From positions 1,984,001 through 2,048,000 of the forward strand of contig NADL03000602.1 of the NCBI GenBank assembly GCA_002205965.3: a stretch of 64,000 nt of DNA, read 5' to 3'. This DNA is from Kappaphycus alvarezii (Eukaryota > Rhodophyta > Florideophyceae > Gigartinales > Solieriaceae). The notes under the pieces were generated by a model, which ran no database searches, was not told the origin of the DNA, and saw only the letters and a list, made by a program, of their open reading frames with translations. Made by a program: the position numbers and the translations under genes. Shown here piece by piece: positions 56,856-64,000 of this stretch; position 1 is the first letter of the stretch; every line of letters begins with the position of its first letter.

Positions 56856-56905
56856 TATCTTCCAAGAGTAAAAACAGCCAAACCTTTCCCCTTACACCTT
56901 TGCTA
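56856..56905 (+). repeat. micro-retroposon constant end
   Basis: GTATCTTCCAAGAGTAAAAAC then AGCCAAACCTTTCCCCTT, at the place matching 35070-35103. Confidence 0.5.
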
Positions 56906-58073
56906 CATTCTCAGGTTTCCCTGAAACCTCTCCGTTAACCCTCTTCTCTGCGGAGACATACCCGGCTCGGCCCATTAGCAATTGATAGCCTTGAGTATCA
57001 TGAAATGAAACGAACTTCTAGATATCGAAATCCCGAAAAGGAAACACAATTAGTTTTCTTCGCACAAATGGCCCTATGATATGGTCCTTTTCTGTGTCCA
57101 ACAAAAATTAGCGATAACCACCTTCCGCCCGCACATAACTGCGGTGCATCGCATTCACGTAAAATACTCTCGTCGATACATCAATGTTTTCTTTCCAAAA
57201 GGGAAGCCTTTTCAGATTATAATTTAAGCCGAATGGCTGCGCAGATAGTGGTTGAATGCGGCCAATGTCTGTTTCTGAGTGCTTGTACCTTGCTTGGATG
57301 GAAGGAACGAATCGAATTTGGGAGGTTTGCGGATTGTTGACAGGTACCATAAAGTTCCCCATGTACAGTATGTGTGTTTAGCAGACCCACTTTAACCTAT
57401 AATAATAGTTCCCTGTTATCGCCCCCACATTTATAGCTGCCGTTTCCCTTCAAGGATCGTTGAAGTCATTTTTGGCCCAGTAGTATCGCTGAGGATGAAT
57501 TAGAAGGGGTTAACAGATTCTGCAGTCCTAGGACCATAAATTTAGCTACAGGACCTTCTGTCTGTAGTGATAGTCTCTGTCAATACAATCTGTTTGCGCT
57601 TTTCGAGCATGGGTCTGCATTCACATTGAAGGTTATAACATGCTTGCACCTAAGGCACTACTGTGGGGAAGGAATCATTAAGAGGGCCTTTGTTTGGCAT
57701 TTAATTTCTACTCGAACGCAACGTGCGTCACCATAGTAAATTGCCTCTCTTCTTTACTTTGGACCAGGATGGAGACTATAGTATGAGAGTACAGGGAGAT
57801 GAAGTTGCGCAGGGACAGATTAATTCGAGAATTTCTGAAATGAATGGCATTTCTCTATGAGCAGTAGATAATTTGCCACTTTGCGAATGGCCAACTGCGA
57901 AGTCAGAGGAGGGAAGCATGTGCAAACTTGCACAGGTGACATTTTTGGCGAGCGTAATGGGGTATTTGCTGATTCAAAGGGAACAATTCCTGTTTTCCTT
58001 TCTCTCCACTGCTTACTGCTCTGTCTGCAGACTAGCACAAACTGAAGACTTGAATCTATTTCAAGGTCGAAGG

Positions 58074-58084
58074 AATATTTAAAA
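58074..58084 (+). promoter_or_regulatory. TATA-like box of spondin copy 3
   Basis: AATATTTAAAA, about 100 bp before the ATG, with CTATTTCAAGGTCGAAGG just upstream. Confidence 0.55.
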
Positions 58085-58182
58085 GCAGGTTTCAATCATT
58101 TGAGACCGGACTGAAATCCCCATTAACTCACGGCGAAGCATCTCACTCTCGAATTTCAAAGCAAAGCATTCCAATTTACACC

Positions 58183-58806
58183 ATGAACTTCAAATCCGCC
58201 CTTGCCTTATTTTTCCTTTCCTTGGCTACTGTCGGGAAAGGATGCAAGTATGCGTCATATGAGCTGAGGATGCAGAATATGTTTACTTCTGAAAACGTTC
58301 CTACAGCACCAGAAAACCCACATCTATCCCCGTTGACAGCATTCTCACACGGGCGTCGCTTCTCCGCGTTTGTGAGGTATGGATACGCCACTGCGGGGGT
58401 CAAAGATGTTGCCGAAACCGGGAACACCAAGATGTTGGAGGAAGAGCTCATGCACCCATTTGTGAAGGACGTCGCTGTGGCGGATGGTCCGAGCTTCAGT
58501 GCGGAAGAGGAGTTTGTTCTGGAGGTCAAGGTGAACTGCAAATACCCGTTCATCTCTGCGATTTCTATGATTGCTCCAAGCCCGGACTGGTTTGTGGCTA
58601 TCTCGAGCCTTGACATGCGGGACATGAATGGGAATTTCGTCGAGCGCAATGGGACGCTAGTTACATACGATGCTGGGACTGACTCCGGTATGACATTCAC
58701 TGCTGAGGATATGGAGACGGTGCCCGCGGAGAACATTGCTCCACTGCGGGAAGAATCGCTGTATGGGGTTCCGGTCGCCAAGTACTACCTTACTCTGAAG
58801 GAGTAA
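58183..58806 (+). CDS. secreted Spondin_N-like protein, copy 3
   Basis: 207 aa, the same length as the other copies, with no gaps. Signal peptide MNFKSALALFFLSLATVGKG; core motifs PSPDWFV and YDAGTDSG unchanged; Cys21 and Cys119 kept. About 14 residues differ from copies 1 and 2, mostly conservative (for example I39V, R74K, A87E), while the flanking DNA has diverged far more. This is the strongest sign that the family is maintained by selection. The role is probably extracellular. Confidence 0.87.
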   Translation: MNFKSALALFFLSLATVGKGCKYASYELRMQNMFTSENVPTAPENPHLSPLTAFSHGRRFSAFVRYGYATAGVKDVAETGNTKMLEEELMHPFVKDVAVADGPSFSAEEEFVLEVKVNCKYPFISAISMIAPSPDWFVAISSLDMRDMNGNFVERNGTLVTYDAGTDSGMTFTAEDMETVPAENIAPLREESLYGVPVAKYYLTLKE

Positions 58807-59246
58807 AGGAAGGGTTGATTTAAAACGCCAGCACTGGTACTTGTGAGTTAGATCCGACAAAAATCAAGGACTGCCAATAGGAAGCTGAAGTCAGAGGGTT
58901 AATCCTGCAGGGAAAGGTTTGCTTGCATAAGAGCCGCAACGTTACATGCTTCTATACTATGTAATAGTGTGTCGGTTCCTTTTTTGCTGTAGGCAGTTTT
59001 GTAACTAAGAATTATCTTAAAACAAAAGCTTCAGCAAACTTCTATCAATCAATGAGGGGGAGTAAGAGGTGTGTTTACTGTGGGAGCTCGGAAGGCTGCG
59101 AACCAGAGGATCAATCTCCCCCACTACACCGCGCTCGGGAACACCCTTTTTGTCTTGCGGTGGTGTGCAGTCAATTTGATTTGCAGTAATACCTAGCGTT
59201 CAGGGAAACAAGAGACCACATCTTGGCAGAATAAGTTACCAGTTGA

Positions 59247-59477
59247 GTTCCTGCCAATATTGATGCTTTCCCCTACGACGTCCACATGCTCAGTGTGTTA
59301 CATGGCTCTGACTACAGATATGTCATGATCTCTACGAACGCCCGCAGCCTATGCAACATCTGTGATAGGCACCCAAATTATGATCGCGAAAAAATATCAG
59401 GAAGAGAACCTCATTTGGATGTTGTAGTAAATCTTTATGTGTTGTGTATTACAGACAATGGTGCTCCCCTTGTGTAA
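59247..59477 (+). other. conserved unknown frame downstream of spondin copy 3
   Basis: The frame VPANIDAFPYDVHMLSVLHG, then YVMISTNARSLCNICD, aligns with 37398-37583. It continues with VVVNLYVLCITDNGAPLV to a stop. Confidence 0.4.
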
Positions 59478-59846
59478 TAAAAAAAATCGTCCTCCTCTCG
59501 TGTAGTCCAGCAACTTACAACGATCCCGCCCCTGACTTCGCTCACCGTCCTTTCCAAATTTGCCTCCCATCCTCCCTAGATATTTTAATACTTTATCCTC
59601 TCCTCCAAATTAGCGTTTTACGGCTTTTTTAATCTACCTTTTTTATGAAACTCACTCCTTGTGTAGAAATTCCGTGCTAATGCGCTACTGCAATTTCGAT
59701 TTTATCTTTTTCGTACCGAATCCAGTCCGCCTCTAAGGTGTACTTAAAACCCATTTTACCCAACTTTTTTGAGAACCACCAACCCCTACACACACTACCC
59801 TCCCCTCACACCCCCTATCCTCCATCCACAATCATTTACAACCAAA

Positions 59847-60399
59847 ATGGACCACCTTCGCCCCTCCGCCCCCATCACCAAAACCGCCCCTCTCGCCCCT
59901 TAAACGGCCTTGCGCTTGCTGCATATGGCCCGACGGACGCAGACGTCTACCTGCAACGCCAGACTAAGAAGAAGAGAATCGAGTTTGTCCGCAAATTCTT
60001 CGTCGAGGATGAGGCCGAGGAGGTACCTGAGGGGCAGGAATGGGAAGTCGAGGGGGAGCTGGGGAGACCTTCAAGAAGTAGGCAGCCCTGTAATTTGTCT
60101 ACGAGGTTAATGATGAGGAGGAAGAGGAGAATGAGGAGGATGTCGAGGACGAGGACGAGGATGAGGATAAGGACAATGAGGATGAAGGACAGGGAGGCAT
60201 GGGAAGTGTTGGAATGGTGGAATGTATGGAACAAGTGGTATCGACGATGGAACCGGATGGGGATATCTTTAGTAGTTTAGATATCTCCCAGGAGGAAATA
60301 GATAGTTATGAGCCGTTCGCAGATATCTGTCGGGACTGCTTGGGCAGCATGGATATTTTAGAGGAGTTTTTTGGATCTGATTTAGAGAATAGGAAATAA
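59847..60399 (+). pseudogene. acidic LTR-borne protein, copy D
   Basis: The ATG at 59847 gives HLRPSAPITK, then a 1-bp loss; the rest (RPLNGLALAAYGPTDADVYLQRQTKKKRIEFVRKFFVEDEAEEV) is in another frame. The conserved C-terminus at 60199-60399 is complete: VVSTMEPDGDIFSSLDISQEE, PFADICRDCLGSMDILEEFFGSDLE, stop at 60397. It is the best guide to the ancestral protein of about 200-230 aa. Confidence 0.65.
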
Positions 60400-60414
60400 G
60401 AGGACCATATTGAT

Positions 60415-60839
60415 TGTTAGTTTCTTAAGTATCTCTTGTTTAGAGTATATCGTTTACGCAAAGTGTTTTTATGCATTTACTGGTATCTTCTGTAGTTTTG
60501 TTCGGACATACGGGGTAGCCGAAAGTCTATGTAAGCTTAGTTAACTGCTTCCTCATGGAGAGGTCAAGCAAGTTGGCAGACAACTTCAAGTCAAGTCCTG
60601 AGTAGTAGGAAGTTCAGAGTCAACTCCAGACCCAAGAAATATTTTTCCTACGCTGGACGCAGAGCATCAGTAGTAGACCCTGCCCCTTCCATACTTGCTT
60701 GTAGCCCTCTCAACTCCTTCCATATACACTCCTTTGTGTTTGTTCAACTATACCACGGTAGCACTTTTGTCGCTTGCAACACCTCCTTCTTAGGGTAGTT
60801 GGTTCTGAGTATCTCTCCTCCCGACGATTTACCCTATCA
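60415..60839 (+). repeat. LTR 3' part, unit D
   Basis: CTATGTAAGC replaces the usual TATATAAGC near 60525. The first hairpin (60570-60586) is perfect and the second has mismatches. It ends ACCCTATCA at 60839 and is followed at once by family N sequence. Confidence 0.75.
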
Positions 60840-61235
60840 GGTTGTAAAATATTGCAGAGAAGCGTGCGGAAGGTATTCATAAATCAACTACGGATGCGGG
60901 CGGCGGGTAGAAACCTATTGCGCTTGCATTATTCAGAGATAAACCCAAAACGGGTAACGAAGTCGTGGAGCTCCTGTTGAGGCGAGGAACCGCGACGGGA
61001 AGCAGGGAAGGAAGCAAGGTGGCGGAAAAAACCCTTGCCGTCGTCGCCCAAGGCACCGTAGATATCAATCCCGACGGGTGAGAGGAAGATACTGTTTTGG
61101 TTGCAGTAAGTGCCGTAATGACGATGTTCCTCGCGCTCTGCGAGTGTTGCGGGAGCGCCTGCGGTAACGGAACTTGGCGAAATGTGGCGGCGTGCGGAGA
61201 GGTGGGCAAAAGTAACATCGACGGAGATATCGATA
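60840..61235 (+). pseudogene. family N, copy 4
   Basis: In one frame: NIAEKRAEGIHKSTTDAGGG, stop, KPIALALF.., KTGNEVVELLLRRGTATGSREGS, VVAQGTVDINPDG, stop, EEDTVLVAVSAVMTMFLALCEC and GNGTWRNVAACGEVGKSNIDGDI. Two stops interrupt it. It links the pieces seen in copies 1 and 3 into one inferred coding unit. Confidence 0.55.
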
Positions 61236-61310
61236 CTGTATTTGAATTTGCATGATTTTTTAATTACTTCAGCATGGCAAATTCATAGCACTATTATTCA
61301 GCTAACATCC
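61236..61310 (+). repeat. gypsy LTR U3 fragment
   Basis: TGTATTTGAATTTGCATGATTTT and GCATGGCAAATTCATAGCAC match the U3 of the 16.2-kb LTR relic. Confidence 0.5.
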
Positions 61311-62269
61311 ATTTCCATTAGCGTTCATTGCATTATTTCTTCAATATAAGGCATTTCAAGTAGTAAAGAATGCTGCTGATTACCAACATGATGTTCCGAA
61401 AAGTAAGTTCGCGTCTCTGGGATTTGACTTCACACAATTGGCTCATATATAGCTCTGATAAACTTGAGATGGATTTGAACGCACTATTCACCCGTAACCT
61501 TTCCAAATCTCCAAAGAATGAAGGAATAAACGTGATATACGAACTCGTCTGGAAGGTTCCGGAGAAATGGATGTCTATAAGAGAAGAAGGCAGATAAAAA
61601 AAAGAATGAATGTTGGATTGCGGTCCATGCGGAGCTCAAAATCATTAACAGATGCTTTTCATGAAATAAGCCATAAGTTGTGCATCATTTGCGTCCTAGG
61701 AAATATTTCGCAGCCAATAGAATACCCTCCTCCTATCAATCGATTGCTGGTATGATTGTGAAGGAGATGTGTAGATGATGTTGCAGCGAAATCTTTCGGT
61801 GTACTCTCGCTCCCATTTCTTTGTGTACTGGGGCCAGCAAAAGTTCTTCTCAGGGGTGTCTAGAGCCTCTTCTTGATGAACTACGCCCTTCGGAATGTCC
61901 TTCTCGGGCCACCATCACTGCTCCAGGAGTATTATCTTCCCTACTTGAACTTCCATTATTTTTAGGAGTGGGATGAGGTTCGCATAACAGGTGAGGTACT
62001 AATCAATATTACATATAAAGGGGCAAACTGCACCTTCAAACTTTCACATCTCGATTTTTATTGAGAAATATAAACACTGGGCGGATAATATTCAGATGTG
62101 TTTGCGAAAGGTCCCTGGTAGTCACTCCTCCCCATCTTACTATGGATTAATTATGTATTACTTCCACAAAATTTGGACCTACTTCCATTGTGGTATGATG
62201 GGAGTGGCCACCCTACTTTTATTTGTTTTCCAAGGGTGTGCCACAGGGGCTGGTGAGAGGAATCATGAC
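61311..62269. other. no supported gene
   Basis: Only short frames, without motifs. Confidence 0.35.
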
Positions 62270-63219
62270 TTGGCCGACGCCCCGTAATCTGCGGTGGCCA
62301 ACATAGGACAACCTGTCCTACCCCGGGTTCTCCACTGTACATGGCCAACAAGGACACTAACATGTCAACTGTGTGGACAACTAACCTTTCTAGTAACTAC
62401 TGTCAACTAAACTTGTGACTACTCACTATACAGTCGCCTGGCCAATGGCTGTACAACTAGCGCAATCGCCACCCTCACCACTCCAACTGTGTGGATGGCA
62501 AGGCAGCTGCTTACTGTCTGGGCACTAACCTACATAGTTGGCCGTCTTTCCAAAATTTTCCGGTAGTCGGCCACTATAGGTAGGATAGCGTAGTTTAGTT
62601 CTAAATCAATACTTATCGGGTTGAACCTCACCCACAGTAAACCACCCAGGTAAGGCGGGTTGTCCCCGGAAAGTCAGACCTTCGTAGTAGTTTTTTGTTT
62701 TGCCCGCCGAGCTACACTACCTCCCCGTAATTCTATCTCTTTTACCCTTTGTTCTCTACATTTATATCATTTTCCAACTCTATCGTTGGCCACTGTCTTC
62801 TTTCTTGGCTTTCTCGAGAGGTGCATGCGCGCCTTTTGCATGTAACGTAGCACGTGGCCACAGTAACACTACCACATTTGTCTCCAGACCTGGAAAAAGA
62901 CTTTTGTCGGCCGTCGTTTTTCGTTGGCCGTCTTTTTCGTCTCAACTCTCGATTCATTGACACGACAGCTTTCGTGTCGAAGAGAAGATCTTGGCCCTCG
63001 TCCAACTTTGGTTTGCTTAAGTAGCTGGGCAGAAGACGTGTAGTAACTTCACGTCTTTGAAGGTAGCTTCGAGCCGACAGTGGTAGCTTAAGTACCTGAG
63101 CAGCTTATGTAGCTGAGTTCACGTGTAGTAACTTCAAGTACCCGTTGTCTGCCGACTTCTTATCGCTCAAGTGATTTCCGAAGACAAGTCGCTCGATGTA
63201 AGTAGCTGGATCGCCAACT
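62270..63219 (+). other. possible 5' LTR/leader of another retroelement
   Basis: The composition changes here, with many TGGCCAAC and GTCAACT motifs and AGTAGCTGAGTTCACGTGTAG-like direct repeats (63020-63145). It precedes a gag-like frame. No LTR boundary can be fixed because the second LTR would be outside the window. Confidence 0.3.
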
Positions 63220-64000
63220 ATGACGATGTTCTTGCCTTCTCCACCACCTTCATTACCGTTGCCCTTGTCGGCATCGACTAAGAGATTTGATAACCCAACG
63301 TCGGCCGTCGACACTGCTCCTGTCACAACAAGACCTACCGGCCCCCGCATGCTAAGTTCACCTGAGGGTCCTCCTTCGTCGGCTGAGGTTTGGGCTGGGC
63401 AGCCCGCGGGGTCTCCTTCATCGGCTCAGATTCGAGTTGGTCAATCCCAGGGAAAATCTAGTACTTGTTTGGTACCACCGGCAGAGGATTTGGTGACGGT
63501 ACAGCGCCTCCGAGACATACTAAACGCAAGATCTACCGAAAGAACTGTGGCACAAGCACAGATGCAAGAGAACTTGCGACGATCTCTGTTGACCGACGTG
63601 ACTCAGGCAGTGCAAGTGTCGTTATATGATCGTTAGTTCCTGGCCTTAAGTTGTCCGACCCAGGCCTGGAAGAGTGCATAACCAATGTAGGAGACATAAG
63701 AACAAGAGTGTTGGCCGTCGAAGTTGGTCGGCAGACACAAACCGTAATAGGAACTATTAGTGCAGATCGGCAGGGTGACGAGCCGCGAACCGCCGAACGA
63801 CAACTGGAGATTTCTCAGGTGTCTCGGTAGTCTACTCTCCACCCGCGAGGGTTACCCACGGCTTACGGGAACAGCAGGGGTTATGGAGGAAGGGAGTTTG
63901 GAGCTTCCTCCTCCACCATAGACGATGGCCGACCCGTCGTCCAGAGCTCAGACTTGGGACCCGCAGTCCCGGGTTTGATGCCGATGACTACGTTACAAGA
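63220..64000 (+). pseudogene. gag-like frame, cut by window end
   Basis: The Pro/Ser-rich start (MTMFLPSPPPSLPLPL) is followed by a helical region (LVTVQRLRDILNARSTERTVAQAQMQENLRRSLL). After the stop at 63634 the other frame continues LSDPGLEECITNVGDIRTRVLAVEVGRQ to the edge with one TAG. The layout resembles the N-terminal part of a retrotransposon gag, but no zinc knuckle is visible. Confidence 0.35.

Larger units (their letters stand above)
56570..59440 (+). repeat. duplicated spondin block, copy 3
   Basis: It aligns with block copy 2 (33770-37640) outside the later insertions, but with many substitutions, so it is an older duplicate. Confidence 0.7.

Noticed and set aside
63020-63145. 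CRISPR-like direct repeats (AGTAGCTGAG, TAACTTCA)
   Set aside because: Units are irregular, few and in eukaryotic retroelement-like sequence; no spacers of constant length.

Overview
This 64-kb window is a eukaryotic repeat island. It holds intron-less open frames, TATA-driven units, Ty3/gypsy and Ty1/copia retrotransposons, non-LTR relics and a decayed DDE transposase. No rRNA, tRNA, CRISPR array or bacterial operon structure is visible. The only convincing cellular genes are three copies of a small secreted protein with a Spondin_N-like domain. An intron-poor, retrotransposon-rich alga, for example a red alga of the Chondrus type, would fit, but that is a low-confidence inference.

Layout. 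0-3.8 kb: the end of an LTR unit carrying an acidic-protein gene, then spondin copy 1 (minus). 3.8-6 kb: a repeat-borne gene family (family N) and a second acidic-gene LTR unit (minus). 6.76-14.23 kb: element E1, a nearly complete Ty3/gypsy element with 718/720-bp LTRs and a CAAAC target duplication. 14.2-16.1 kb: family N copy 2 and a non-LTR reverse transcriptase relic. 16.1-20.5 kb: an old LTR, an acidic-gene relic and gypsy relic E3 (minus). 20.6-23.8 kb: nothing recognised. 23.8-25.0 kb: a HARBI1/DDE_4-type transposase pseudogene. 26-27.3 kb: acidic-gene LTR unit C. 27.43-33.29 kb: gypsy element E2, inserted in family N copy 3 with a CCATC duplication. 33.8-37.6 kb: a duplicated block with spondin copy 2 and a non-LTR C-terminal relic. 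38-43.3 kb: gypsy relics E5 (plus) and E4 (minus). 43.3-49.6 kb: A+T-rich DNA with no supported gene. 49.6-53.7 kb: Ty1/copia relic E6 with a Tudor-like module. 53.9-55.7 kb: an LTR relic and a G+C-rich non-LTR C-terminus. 56.6-59.4 kb: a duplicated block with spondin copy 3. 59.5-61.2 kb: acidic-gene unit D and family N copy 4. 62.3-64 kb: the possible 5' end of another retroelement.

The most notable observations are these. E1 Pol has a tandemly duplicated domain of unknown function after the integrase, and an independently decayed element (E5) also retains one copy. The LTRs carry an acidic-protein gene under its own TATA-like promoter. Twin hairpins in the LTR R region show a compensatory change. 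Ultra-short insertions of 38-45 bp are flanked by 11-12-bp direct repeats, and one has empty sites in two paralogous blocks. E2 has chimeric LTRs.
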